Shown here in pieces: positions 28,490-37,602 of a DNA stretch of 60,940 nucleotides (position 1 is the first letter of the stretch; each line of letters opens with the position of its first letter). Both the position numbers and the translations under genes were made by a program. The stretch covers positions 1 to 60,940 of the forward strand of contig NZ_JAVBXS010000033.1 in assembly GCF_030824435.1 (NCBI RefSeq), written 5' to 3'. The stretch comes from Rheinheimera sp. (GTDB lineage: Bacteria; Pseudomonadota; Gammaproteobacteria; Enterobacterales; Alteromonadaceae). The notes beneath the pieces are model-generated. The model was not told where the DNA came from and did not search any database. It saw only the letters and a program-made list of their open reading frames with translations.

Positions 28490-30598
28490 ATGCAGCAGCG
28501 AATTAGCCATATCGTCATTTGGCTGTTTATTTCTATTTTGGGCGCGTCCGCTGTCGGTGGTATAGCACTGCACCGTGGTGAATCTATTAATGCCATCTGG
28601 TTTATCGTGGCGGCAGTTTGTGTGTACGCCATTGGTTATCGTTTTTACAGCGCCTGGGTGGCCGCCCGTATTTTAATGCTGGACCACACCCGCGCCACGC
28701 CGGCTGAGCGGCTGAATGACGGCCGTGATTATATGCCAACCAACCGCTGGGTGGTGTTTGGTCACCATTTTGCCGCTATTGCAGGCCCTGGCCCGCTGAT
28801 TGGCCCAACGCTTGCTGCACAGTTTGGTTATTTACCAGGTACCTTATGGATTTTGGCCGGCAGTGTACTGGCCGGTTGTGTGCAGGATATGTGTGTGTTG
28901 TTTTTTTCCACCCGCCGTAATGGCCGAAGCCTGGGTCAAATGGCGCGGGATGAGCTGGGGCCAATAGGCGGCGCCGCTGCACTTTTTGCAACCTTGCTGA
29001 TCATGATTATTCTGATTGCCGTGCTTGGTTTAGTGGTAGTGAATGCAATGAAACATTCGCCATGGGCCACTTCCACTGTCATTGCCACTATCCCTATTGC
29101 CATTATTGTTGGCATTTATATGCGCTATTTACGCCCTGGCCGGGTGCTGGAAGGTTCTTTACTCGGCGTGGTGTTATTGCTGCTTTCGGTCGGTGGTGGT
29201 GGTTGGGTTGACCAACAACCCGTGCTGCGTGAACTTTTTAACCACCCAGGTTTGCCTTTGGCTTTTGGGGTTATTGGTTATGGTTTTTTAGCCGCAGTAT
29301 TGCCGGTGTGGTTGTTATTAGCACCCCGCGATTACCTGTCTACTTTTATGAAACTGGGCACTGTGCTGCTACTCGCCGCCGCCATTATTGTGTTGCAGCC
29401 CGAAATTAAAATGCCGGCGCTGACCCAGTTTGTTGACGGCACTGGCCCTATTTTTGCCGGTTCGTTATTTCCTTTTGTTTTTATTACCATTGCCTGTGGT
29501 GCTATTTCCGGTTTCCACGCGCTGATAGCGTCCGGCACCACGCCAAAACTGCTGAGTAATGAACGGGATATCCCGATGATTGGTTATGGTGGTATGGCGC
29601 TGGAGTCTTTTGTCGCCATCATGGCGTTAATCGCTGCCACTGTGCTGGAGCCAGGTATTTATTTTGCCATTAATAGCCCGGCCGGTATTGTTGGTGCTTT
29701 GCCAAGCGAAGCTGTTGCCACTATCAGCAGCTGGGGTTTCCCTGTGACGGTCGAACAAATGGACGCTTTGGCCAAAGCTATGGGTGAAGCCACTTTATTT
29801 GCCCGCACCGGCGGTGCACCTTCGTTGGCAGTGGGCATGGCCAGCATTTTTGGTTCGGCTTTTGGTGATCATTTATTAGCCATCTGGTATCACTTTGCCA
29901 TTATGTTTGAAGCTGTGTTTATCCTCACCACGCTGGACGCCGGCACCAGAGTCGGCCGTTTTATGTTGCAGGATATGCTCGGCAATATCTGGCCAAAACT
30001 TGGCCGCACCAGCTGGTATCCATCGGTGATTTTCAGCAGCGCTTTAGTGGTATCGGGCTGGGGTTATTTTTTATATATAGGCGTCATCGACCCCAATGGT
30101 GGTGTGAATATTCTGTGGCCACTGTTTGGTATTGCCAACCAGATGCTGGCCGCCATTGCACTTTGTGTCTGCACCGGCATTATTATTAAATCCGGCAAAT
30201 TAAAATATGTCTGGGTGACAGCCCTGCCGCTATTGTGGTTAACCATCCTCACCAGCACAGCAGTGTATGAAAAAGTCAGCAGCGACAACCCAAGGCTTGG
30301 TTTTTTTGCCGCGGCGGATGACCTCAGTCAAAAACTGGCCAGCGGAGTGTTGCCACCGGAAAAAGCCGCTGTGGCACCTCAGCTTATTTTTAACCAGCAG
30401 CTGGATGCCTGGCTGGCGCTGCTGTTTGCAGCCCTGCTGTGGATCATTATTCTGGATATGCTGAGAATGGCCAGCCGCCATCTGCGGGGTTTGCCGGTGC
30501 CGGCTTCCAATGAAACGCCTTATCAGCGCACGCAACTGGAAAATAACCAAGCTGAAGATAACAAACCGGAAAATCACGGACTGGGAGCAACAAGCTGA
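28490..30598 (+). CDS. cstA: Carbon starvation protein A family transporter (CstA/BtsT-like)
   Basis: 702 residues, the length of E. coli CstA (701). A multi-spanning inner-membrane protein of the CstA family, known for uptake of pyruvate (BtsT, CstA) and peptides on starvation. Signature stretches: YRFYSAWVAARILMLD, PTNRWVVFGHHFAAIAGPGP, LIGPTLAAQFGYLPGTLW, ISGFHALIASGTTPKLL, GYGGMALESFVAIMALIAA and TLDAGTRVGRFMLQDMLG. ATG 28490 has GGGAG six bases upstream. The stop codon overlaps the start of the YbdD-family gene (TGATG), the usual cstA-ybdD arrangement. Confidence 0.95.
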   Translation: MQQRISHIVIWLFISILGASAVGGIALHRGESINAIWFIVAAVCVYAIGYRFYSAWVAARILMLDHTRATPAERLNDGRDYMPTNRWVVFGHHFAAIAGPGPLIGPTLAAQFGYLPGTLWILAGSVLAGCVQDMCVLFFSTRRNGRSLGQMARDELGPIGGAAALFATLLIMIILIAVLGLVVVNAMKHSPWATSTVIATIPIAIIVGIYMRYLRPGRVLEGSLLGVVLLLLSVGGGGWVDQQPVLRELFNHPGLPLAFGVIGYGFLAAVLPVWLLLAPRDYLSTFMKLGTVLLLAAAIIVLQPEIKMPALTQFVDGTGPIFAGSLFPFVFITIACGAISGFHALIASGTTPKLLSNERDIPMIGYGGMALESFVAIMALIAATVLEPGIYFAINSPAGIVGALPSEAVATISSWGFPVTVEQMDALAKAMGEATLFARTGGAPSLAVGMASIFGSAFGDHLLAIWYHFAIMFEAVFILTTLDAGTRVGRFMLQDMLGNIWPKLGRTSWYPSVIFSSALVVSGWGYFLYIGVIDPNGGVNILWPLFGIANQMLAAIALCVCTGIIIKSGKLKYVWVTALPLLWLTILTSTAVYEKVSSDNPRLGFFAAADDLSQKLASGVLPPEKAAVAPQLIFNQQLDAWLALLFAALLWIIILDMLRMASRHLRGLPVPASNETPYQRTQLENNQAEDNKPENHGLGATS

Positions 30599-30825
30599 TG
30601 CCAAACAAGGTTTTTGTCAGGCGCAGCAAGTTGTTGTTTCAGTTGTTACTCAGCAAACTACAACAAGGCTGGAACTTACTGCGTGAACTTAGTGGTGACG
30701 ACGCTTATGAGCGTTATTTACAACATCAGGCGCTGGCCCACCCCGATGAAAAACCTTTATGCCGCCATGCTTTTTTTAAACAGGCGCAACAGCAAAAATG
30801 GCAAGGGGTAAAACGTTGTTGTTAA
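30598..30825 (+). CDS. YbdD/YjiX family small protein (DUF466)
   Basis: 75 residues matching the short YbdD/YjiX family that follows cstA or btsT in gammaproteobacteria. The conserved core is GDDAYERYLQHQALAHPDEK, followed by PLCRHAFFKQAQQQKW. It shares a base with the cstA stop (TGATG), so it is translationally coupled. The family's role is unproven; it may assist the transporter. Confidence 0.9.
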   Translation: MPNKVFVRRSKLLFQLLLSKLQQGWNLLRELSGDDAYERYLQHQALAHPDEKPLCRHAFFKQAQQQKWQGVKRCC

Positions 30826-30894
30826 TTAGATATGTTGCTCAGCTGGTGCAAAAAAGCTGAGCAAAACAGCACTCAAACAAACAGAGCGGTTTTG

Positions 30895-31212
30895 ATGAAA
30901 GAACTTTTACAAGATGCGGTAGCCGCCATTTTTATGTTGTTGTTTATGCTGCTGGGTTTAGCGCTGGCGCTGAGCCCCAGCATTATTTTATGGTTAAGCA
31001 TGCATAAAATGTTGCCGGCTTATTGCCCCTGGCATTGGGCCAAACCCACAGCTTTATGCCTGATATTGTCGTTGTTGGTGATTTTTACACTGAATATAGA
31101 GTTAGAGTCCGGTGTGTTGTCGATGTTTAGCCAGTTGTTTTTGTTGTCCTTTGGCTGGTCTTTATTGTTAATGCCGGTAGCTTTAATCAGCCAGTGGTGG
31201 CGTCAAAGGTAA
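30895..31212 (+). CDS. Small membrane protein, function unknown
   Basis: 105 residues with three hydrophobic segments: AAIFMLLFMLLGLALALSPS, ALCLILSLLVIFTLNIE and SQLFLLSFGWSLLLMPVALI. The ATG at 30895 is the best protein-like start, though the upstream GAGCGG is a weak ribosome-binding site; the frame is open from 30832. It follows cstA-ybdD by 69 bp and may be in the same transcript. No family recognised. Confidence 0.6.
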   Translation: MKELLQDAVAAIFMLLFMLLGLALALSPSIILWLSMHKMLPAYCPWHWAKPTALCLILSLLVIFTLNIELESGVLSMFSQLFLLSFGWSLLLMPVALISQWWRQR

Positions 31213-31311
31213 ATTTAGCGCGGCCTGACGCAAGGCCATGGCAGTGTGTTGATAGCGCAGTTATCATCTGGCAGCCAATTCCCCGCACAGCCCCTCAGCT
31301 TTGGAGTGCCA

Positions 31312-31956
31312 ATGAAAACCCTACAAATAGACCTGGTTTCTGATATTGCCTGCCCCTGGTGTGCTATAGGTTTTGCCCGTTTACAGCAAGCATTGCAGAG
31401 CCTGCCAGATCTGAAAGTCACGCTGCACTGGCGTGCTTTTGAGCTCAACCCGGACCCAAATTTAATACCAGAACCTATATTACCGGCGCTGAGTAAAAAA
31501 TATGGCCAGAGTGAAGAAGCGATGCGCCAGTCGCAAAATAACTTAATGGCCATAGCTGATGGGCTTGGGCTGAATTTTCAGAAGATGCAACAACGCTACA
31601 CCAGCAATACCTTTGACGCGCACCGGCTAATGTATTGGGCGGCGCAATTTCACCGTCAAAACGAGCTGGCTTTGGCCTTGTTTACGGCTTATTTTGGCGA
31701 AGCTGAAAATATGGCAGCACACCAGGTGTTACAACATTGTGCTGAACAAGCCGGGCTTGATGCCGAAGCTGCGGCTGCGCTTTTGGCTTCAACACAATAT
31801 GCCGCTGAAGTCACAGCCGAACTGCAACAAGCCAGGCAAAATGGCATCAATTCGGTGCCGGCTTTTATTGTGAATCAACGTTATTTAATTTCCGGTGCCC
31901 AGGAAAGTGCAGTACTGGCGCAGGCATTACAACAAATTGCCGCTGAACAAGCTTAA
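31312..31956 (+). CDS. DsbA-family thioredoxin-fold oxidoreductase (FrnE-like)
   Basis: 214 residues, no signal peptide, so cytoplasmic. The active site is CPWC in LVSDIACPWCAIGFARLQQA, followed by the helical insertion typical of the FrnE/HCCA-isomerase branch (FDAHRLMYWAAQFHRQNELA) and the cis-Pro loop NSVPAFIVNQRYLISGAQ. Proteins of this branch catalyse thiol-disulfide exchange in the cytoplasm. GGAG sits seven bases before ATG 31312. The next gene follows after 76 bp on the same strand. Confidence 0.88.
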   Translation: MKTLQIDLVSDIACPWCAIGFARLQQALQSLPDLKVTLHWRAFELNPDPNLIPEPILPALSKKYGQSEEAMRQSQNNLMAIADGLGLNFQKMQQRYTSNTFDAHRLMYWAAQFHRQNELALALFTAYFGEAENMAAHQVLQHCAEQAGLDAEAAAALLASTQYAAEVTAELQQARQNGINSVPAFIVNQRYLISGAQESAVLAQALQQIAAEQA

Positions 31957-32032
31957 AAACTCAAGTGCCATAAGTTTGTCGCCAATCAACACAAACTTAT
32001 TGCCACTCTTTACAGACTTAGCAGAAGGTTTT

Positions 32033-32983
32033 ATGACAACAGAACAGCCACTTTATGCCATAGGCACGCCGGGCCAAGCCTGGGGCGAAGCGGAAAAAGC
32101 TTTATGGTTAAGCCAACAACAAATCAAACGCAGTTATCAGCAGGATGTGCTAACGCCTTTACAGCAGCTGTTCGCTGCCAACAGCAAAGTAACTGATGTG
32201 GCTGAGCTGCTGCAATATGGCACGCTGGATTATCAGACTTTAGGCCTTGGTGTTTATCCACTTTATGCGGTTGCCAGCAACAATTGGCAGGCTGATAAAC
32301 CCACTGCACTGATCACAGGCGGGGTACATGGTTATGAAACCAGTGGGGTACATGGTGCTTTAGATTTTATCCGCGAAAAGTTTGCCGCTTATCAGCAACA
32401 TTTTAACCTGCTGGTTTTGCCTTGTATCAGCCCATGGGCTTACGAAACCATTAACCGCTGGAACCCGCTGGCTGTTGACCCTAACCGCTCTTTTATTGCC
32501 AATAGCCCGTCGCAGGAAGCTGCTGCCGCTATGGCCCTGGTTGCCGCTAAAGCACCCCAAGTACTGCTGCATGTGGATTTACACGAAACCACAGACTCAG
32601 ATAACAGCGAGTTCCGCCCGGCCAAAGCAGCGCGTGATGGTGTGGTGAATACCAACTGGAATATTCCGGATGGTTTTTATCTGGTCGGCGACACCGACAA
32701 TCCACAACCTGAATTTCAGCACGCCATTATTCAGGCGGTTGCCAAAGTGACTCATATTGCCGAAGCGGACGAAAATGGCTGCCTGATTGGCGAAAAGTTG
32801 CAGCAGTTTGGTGTGGTGAATTATCCGAAAAAAGCGCTTGGGCTTTGTGGTGGTATGAGCAATGCGCTTTATGTCACCACCACTGAAGTGTACCCCGACA
32901 GCCCTAAAGCCAGCGCAGCTCAGTGTAATCTGGCGCAGCTGACGACTGTATGTGCCGCTTTGGATTTTGCTTTAGCCCAGTGA
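32033..32983 (+). CDS. M14 family zinc carboxypeptidase-like protein
   Basis: 316 residues. M14 zinc ligands: His and Glu in GGVHGYETSGVHG, the His in LLHVDLHETTDSD, and the DPNRSF substrate-binding Asn-Arg pair. A C-terminal TTEVYPDSP may carry the catalytic Glu. No signal peptide is evident, so a cytoplasmic role in peptide or amide hydrolysis is likely; the substrate is unknown. AGAAGG precedes ATG 32033 by four bases. The upstream frame overlaps the previous gene but lacks a start signal. Confidence 0.85.
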   Translation: MTTEQPLYAIGTPGQAWGEAEKALWLSQQQIKRSYQQDVLTPLQQLFAANSKVTDVAELLQYGTLDYQTLGLGVYPLYAVASNNWQADKPTALITGGVHGYETSGVHGALDFIREKFAAYQQHFNLLVLPCISPWAYETINRWNPLAVDPNRSFIANSPSQEAAAAMALVAAKAPQVLLHVDLHETTDSDNSEFRPAKAARDGVVNTNWNIPDGFYLVGDTDNPQPEFQHAIIQAVAKVTHIAEADENGCLIGEKLQQFGVVNYPKKALGLCGGMSNALYVTTTEVYPDSPKASAAQCNLAQLTTVCAALDFALAQ

Positions 32984-33260
32984 TAACACCCGCTTGACCC
33001 GGCCCCCGGCAGCCCGGCGATTCAGCACCGCCACGACCCGGCAGAGCGCGGTTTAACAACAGCCGCACTCTGCCGCTTTATGCTTGCCACATAAAGCGCC
33101 GCCCCCTGCAGCCATTCCAATGACAAAGCCGGCATTTCACGGAACTATTTACTATTTTTTGTTTTCTACCAGACAGATAACAGCAGTCAGGGTTTACTTA
33201 AAGCAAAGCAGGTCCACCTCTCAACTGGCTGCAGCCCGAGCTTTTCATCTGGAGGAAACA

Positions 33261-35054
33261 ATGAAAATTTTAAAATGGTTCTTACTGTCACTGCTGGCAT
33301 TCACGCTGCTGCTCGGCCTGTATTTAACTTTCTGGTTTGATTTAAATGACGTGAAAAATAACCTTATCAACAAGGTCGCGGCAGAAACAGGCAGAACTCT
33401 TGAAATCAAGCAGGAGATTGGCTGGAGTCTGTATCCTGATTTGGCCTTAACCTTGGCCGAAGTCAGTTTGTCACAACCTCAGGGCTTGCCAGGCCCGGCC
33501 ATGCTGCAAGTGACAAAAGCCGAAGCAGCAGTTGCACTCTGGCCTTTGTTGCAACAACAAATTCAGCTGAAAAAATTACGGCTTGATGGTGTGGAAATTT
33601 TTATCACTGAACAAGGCAAACTAAATAGTTTGAGTGGCCTCACTCACAATACAACAAGCGATAAAACAGAAAGCAGTAAATCCGGTACAGCTGCCAGCAA
33701 CAATCCCTATTTAAACCAACTGCAACTGGATGAGCTTGAGCTTAGCAACGTGCTGCTAAGCCAACAAAAAGCCGGCAAAACCAACCAAATCAACTTACAA
33801 CACTTCAGCTTACAGCAGTTCCAGCCGGGCAAAGCAGCGCCCGTCAGTTTTCATTTTAATATGCCGGATCTGCTTGATATCAAAGGCGAAGCCCTGTTGT
33901 TGTGGTTACAAAATCAGCAACAACTTCAGCTGCAGCAACTGCAACTGACAGCTGAGTTGCCAGGACAAAACATCCAGCTACAAAGTGCGTTACAACTGGA
34001 TATGGCGCAGCAACAACTGCAATGGCAAATTGAAGAACTTCAGCTGAAAAACAACGATGGCAACTCTGGCAACAGCAAAGGCAGCGGCACAGTGGCGCTA
34101 AATTACAGCGGCAAAAAACCTGCCGCCACAGTGCAACTCACACTGGACCAATGGCAGCTGCAAACAGCAGAGAACAACAGCAGCGAACACAACAACAACC
34201 CCAAAACGACACAACCGGATCTGAGTTTTTTGCAACAACTGGATCTGCAGCTCAATCTGCAGATCCAAAATTTGCAGCTTAATAAGTTGCAGTTAAACAA
34301 CAACCGGTTGCAACTGCAGAATCAGGGCGGCTTGGTACAGCTGACAAAGGCCAGCGCTGAGTTATATCAGGGCAACATCACAGCACAAGGCTCATTAGAT
34401 GCCCGCAAAACCATGACCAGTTATCAGCTGAGTTCAGCCGCCAGCGGCCTTGATATATTGCAGCTACTAAAAGCTGCTGCCGATATGAACTTACTGAGCG
34501 GCACGGCAGAGCTTAACTTCAACGCCAAAGGTCAGGGATTATTGCCGGACGATCTGAAAACGGCTTTAGTTGCACAAGGCCAGTTTAAAGTGACTGACGG
34601 TGCTATCAACGGCATTAATATTCCGGCACAAATTCGTAGCGCCCGCGCCGCGTTAAAAAATGAAACCGCGCCTGATACAGCGGAAGCGAAAAAAACCGAC
34701 TTTTCCAGCCTGACCGGCAGTTTTGTGTTGGCCAATGCCGTGCTGGAAAATCACGATTTACAACTGGCGGCGCCCTTGTTGCGTTTATCCGGCAGCGGCA
34801 ACGCCAATCTCCAGACCGAACAGCTGGACTATCAGCTGAAAACCGCTTTGGTAAATAGCCTGAAGGGTCAGGGTGGCAAAGAAAAAGACGAATTGGCCAA
34901 TATTGAAATTCCGCTGAAAATAAGCGGCACTTTTGCCAAACCTAAATATCAGCTCGACACTAAAGCGTTGTTTAACCAACATTTAAAACACAAAGTGGAT
35001 GAACAAAAAGACAAACTAAAAAACAAACTGCTGGAAAAACTGGGTGGCGGTTAA
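33261..35054 (+). CDS. AsmA family inner-membrane-anchored protein
   Basis: 597 residues. One N-terminal transmembrane helix (WFLLSLLAFTLLLGLYLTFW), then the AsmA-type opening DLNDVKNNLINKVAAETGRT and LEIKQEIGWSLYPDLALTLA, and a C-terminal AsmA_2-like domain (TDGAINGINIPAQIRSARAA, then LANAVLENHDLQLAAPLLRL and LDYQLKTALVNSLKGQGG). AsmA proteins are periplasmic beta-groove proteins implicated in outer-membrane lipid homeostasis. The middle third (about residues 200-390) is unusually rich in Leu, Gln and Asn. GGAGG precedes ATG 33261 by seven bases. The stretch 32984-33260 upstream is GC-rich and holds no gene. Confidence 0.88.
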   Translation: MKILKWFLLSLLAFTLLLGLYLTFWFDLNDVKNNLINKVAAETGRTLEIKQEIGWSLYPDLALTLAEVSLSQPQGLPGPAMLQVTKAEAAVALWPLLQQQIQLKKLRLDGVEIFITEQGKLNSLSGLTHNTTSDKTESSKSGTAASNNPYLNQLQLDELELSNVLLSQQKAGKTNQINLQHFSLQQFQPGKAAPVSFHFNMPDLLDIKGEALLLWLQNQQQLQLQQLQLTAELPGQNIQLQSALQLDMAQQQLQWQIEELQLKNNDGNSGNSKGSGTVALNYSGKKPAATVQLTLDQWQLQTAENNSSEHNNNPKTTQPDLSFLQQLDLQLNLQIQNLQLNKLQLNNNRLQLQNQGGLVQLTKASAELYQGNITAQGSLDARKTMTSYQLSSAASGLDILQLLKAAADMNLLSGTAELNFNAKGQGLLPDDLKTALVAQGQFKVTDGAINGINIPAQIRSARAALKNETAPDTAEAKKTDFSSLTGSFVLANAVLENHDLQLAAPLLRLSGSGNANLQTEQLDYQLKTALVNSLKGQGGKEKDELANIEIPLKISGTFAKPKYQLDTKALFNQHLKHKVDEQKDKLKNKLLEKLGGG

Positions 35055-35096
35055 CAGCAAAAAGCGGTTTGATCTCAGACCTTTATTAACCACAGC

Positions 35097-35125
35097 AGCA
35101 CAGCGGCAGCAAAAACCGCTGTGCT
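35097..35125. terminator. Hairpin after the AsmA gene
   Basis: A 10-bp perfect stem, AGCACAGCGG / CCGCTGTGCT, with a 9-nt loop, between convergent genes. It lacks a clear T run. Confidence 0.5.
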
Positions 35126-35133
35126 GTGTGCTA

Positions 35134-35159
35134 AGCCTGAGCCTGAGCCTGAGCCTGAG
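35134..35159. repeat. Hexanucleotide tandem repeat (AGCCTG, just over four units)
   Basis: Four perfect AGCCTG units plus AG, ending two bases before the stop codon of the FKBP gene (minus strand). It lies just outside the coding sequence in the 3' untranslated region. Confidence 0.85.
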
Positions 35160-35161
35160 TA

Positions 35162-35503
35162 TTAATCGTCGCGGGTTAACACTTCCAGCAGTTCAATTTC
35201 AAAAATCAGGTTGGAATTTGGCGGGATCATAGTGCCAATCTGCCTTTCACCATAAGCCAGATGCGCAGGTACCCACAGCCGGCGTTTGCCACCCACTTTC
35301 ATGCCCGCTAAACCCAATAACCACCCCTGGATCACCCGGCCATTACTTAATACACACTGAAAAGCTTCACCACGGCGGTAAGAAGAATCAAACTCGCTGC
35401 CATCTTCTAAAAAACCACGGTATTGGCTGGTGATCAAAGCGCCTCTGACAGCCGCTTTACCATCACCCACTAACAAATCTTCAATTTTTAATTCATCCAT
35501 CAT
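35162..35503 (-). CDS. FKBP-type peptidyl-prolyl cis-trans isomerase, cytoplasmic
   Basis: 113 residues, a single FKBP domain without signal peptide. Typical blocks: LITSQYRGFLEDGSEFDSSY, GRVIQGWLLGLAGMKVGGKR, RLWVPAHLAYGERQIGTMIP and NSNLIFEIELLEV. It catalyses prolyl-bond rotation during protein folding. ATG 35503 and an in-frame ATG at 35500 are both possible; AAGAGC lies just upstream. Monocistronic. Confidence 0.93.
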   Translation of the reverse strand: MMDELKIEDLLVGDGKAAVRGALITSQYRGFLEDGSEFDSSYRRGEAFQCVLSNGRVIQGWLLGLAGMKVGGKRRLWVPAHLAYGERQIGTMIPPNSNLIFEIELLEVLTRDD

Positions 35504-35762
35504 TGCGCTCTTTGCATCTGCCGGTCAAAAAACCGATTATAACCTGCAGCCCTTGCCTGCTGACCAGTGCCAACAGCAAGCTTCTGCTACTGGTTAGCAC
35601 AACTGGCACTGCAAGCAAAAAACGCTGGTGGTGTTTTGTTGTGTCCGGCTATTGCCACACAGCTGCTGCCGTTGCTGTTTTAGAAAAAAGTCGCTACTTT
35701 TTTTGGGCACTGTCAGCGGATTTTCAGTGCAACAGCCAAATGGACTATTGATGGAGGCGGTT

Positions 35763-36650
35763 ATGAACAAAGTTGCTTTGTTAGCCATTCACGGCATGGG
35801 CTCAACCCAAAGGGGATTCAGCAACGAGCTGGTGCAGGATTTAACACGGAAGATGAACAACAACTTCGATGAACTGGTGGTGTTTAAAGAAGTGTATTAC
35901 CAACATATTTTGCAGGACAACGAAAGAGAGGTATGGCACAAACTGGCCGGCAAACTACGTTGGGACGCCCTGCGGCAGTTTTTACTTTTTGGTTTTGCCG
36001 ATGCTGCCGGGCTGGAGCATCGCAAAGAGCTGCAAGGCAGTGCTTATGAGCAGGCGCAGCTGGAAATAGCCCGGGCTTTGTATCTGGTTAGCCAGCAACT
36101 GGGTCATAACGACAAAGTTGTGGTACTGGCGCATTCGTTAGGTTGTCAGGTGATGTCCTGTTATCTGTGGGATGCGCTGGCGGCCGCAACACCACCAGCT
36201 GGGGCTCAACCCAAAAAAATGGCCGGCATCTGGCAGGATATTCAGCAACACGCTATGGACATTGCCGGTAAAGCAACACTCAGCCATGACGAAATCCTTT
36301 TTTTGCAAGGACAAAGCCTGGCCTTGCTGGTCACCACAGGCTGCAATATTCCCATTTTTGTTGCAGCCCATAAACAAAAAGACATCCTGCCTTTTGCCAA
36401 ACCCAATACTGAGTTTGTCTGGCATAACTATTACGACAAAGACGATGTTTTGGGCTGGCCGCTGGCAGAGTTGTCGCCTGCTTATGGCCAGTTGGTGACT
36501 GATATCCGTATCAATGCCGGCGGTGGGGTCTTAGGTTGGATCAGCAAAAGCTGGAACCCTATGGCCCATGGTGAATATTGGGAAGACACCGAACTGTTAA
36601 AACCCCTAGCCAGACAATTGGAAATGCTGGCTTTGACCGGCCGGCTTTAA
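35763..36650 (+). CDS. Alpha/beta-hydrolase-like protein
   Basis: 295 residues, no signal peptide. The N-terminus MNKVALLAIHGMGSTQRGF has the HGMG oxyanion-hole motif, and VVVLAHSLGCQVMSCYLWDA carries the nucleophile elbow (HSLGC; a relaxed GxSxG). A late His in NPMAHGEYWED is a candidate for the third catalytic residue. It is likely a serine esterase or lipase of unknown substrate. A strong GGAGG lies five bases before ATG 35763, while the frame upstream to 35628 has no support. Intergenic 35504-35762 holds nothing recognisable. Confidence 0.75.
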   Translation: MNKVALLAIHGMGSTQRGFSNELVQDLTRKMNNNFDELVVFKEVYYQHILQDNEREVWHKLAGKLRWDALRQFLLFGFADAAGLEHRKELQGSAYEQAQLEIARALYLVSQQLGHNDKVVVLAHSLGCQVMSCYLWDALAAATPPAGAQPKKMAGIWQDIQQHAMDIAGKATLSHDEILFLQGQSLALLVTTGCNIPIFVAAHKQKDILPFAKPNTEFVWHNYYDKDDVLGWPLAELSPAYGQLVTDIRINAGGGVLGWISKSWNPMAHGEYWEDTELLKPLARQLEMLALTGRL

Positions 36651-36748
36651 AATTCAGCCACACAGCGGTCTGTTGCAGGCCGCTGTTGATATGATATAAC
36701 TTCGAAGACAACTATTTGGTTTTTCAAGATTTTTAAAAGGACTTATGC

Positions 36749-37432
36749 ATGGACAACAACAGGGCGGATCCACCAGCACAGCTGCCCACTACAGGGGCCG
36801 AACCAGACATAATCACCACGGCGGCCGATACTGAGTTTGCAACACAAACTGACGCTCAACCAGCTGTGCAGTCAGAGAGCTCTGCAAATACACAACAGCC
36901 TGAACTGCAGCAAGATGACAACAGCTTGCCGTCAGTCACAGATACCGGCACTGGCAGTAAAAAAGGCCAGCTGGCCAGCCGCAGCCATCGTCTGATAGCC
37001 TCATTAATTGACAGCTTTATTCAATTATTGGTGTTTATTCCGCTGATTTGGTACGTCGGACTGGAAACCTTTAAAAGTCCAACACCTTTGCAAACCTTGT
37101 TAATTGCCCTTTATGGCATGACAACTTATGTTTTGCTGCATGGTTATCTGCTGTATCACTATGGCCAAACCATAGGTAAATCTGAATTTGGTATGCGTAT
37201 TGAATTATTAAACGGCGACAAAGCCAGCCTGCAACATGTGATGTTATGGCGTTATTTACCCATCATGCTGCTGAACTTCGTGCCCGTTATAGGTCAGTTT
37301 TTATCCGGCATCTTTAATGTGTTGTTTATTTTTGGCAAAGAACGCCGTTGTTTACACGATTATATTGCCGGCACCAGAGTGCGTTATTTTTACGACGAAC
37401 CCGACCACAACCCACAAAACAGCCCAAGCTAA
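36749..37432 (+). CDS. RDD family inner-membrane protein
   Basis: 227 residues. A disordered acidic/Gln-rich N-terminus (about residues 1-70) precedes the RDD domain: LASRSHRLIASLIDSFIQLL (the R...D signature), then LLHGYLLYHYGQTIGKSEFG and a third helix pair, LPIMLLNFVPVIGQFLSGIF, ending HDYIAGTRVRYF. Three transmembrane helices. Some RDD proteins are Na+/H+ antiporters; others have unknown roles. AAAGGA is placed seven bases before ATG 36749. Confidence 0.88.
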   Translation: MDNNRADPPAQLPTTGAEPDIITTAADTEFATQTDAQPAVQSESSANTQQPELQQDDNSLPSVTDTGTGSKKGQLASRSHRLIASLIDSFIQLLVFIPLIWYVGLETFKSPTPLQTLLIALYGMTTYVLLHGYLLYHYGQTIGKSEFGMRIELLNGDKASLQHVMLWRYLPIMLLNFVPVIGQFLSGIFNVLFIFGKERRCLHDYIAGTRVRYFYDEPDHNPQNSPS

Positions 37433-37602
37433 ATAAGCTGCAGCAATAGCGGTCTGAGATTTTTCCCGGCCGCTTAAAAAATCCGGCAACAGCCTTTTTT
37501 ATCTAACCACTTTGCAGCGACATCTTTTTGGCACCATTTCTGGCACAGCAATTGCTAACAAAAAATTCACTTTATGGCGCATCAAAAGATGGATACAAAG
37601 TG

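Noticed and set aside
32984-33260. Upstream extension of the AsmA gene as an extra 59 codons
   Set aside because: The frame is open, but a strong GGAGG in front of ATG 33261 and the normal AsmA N-terminal helix there fix the start.
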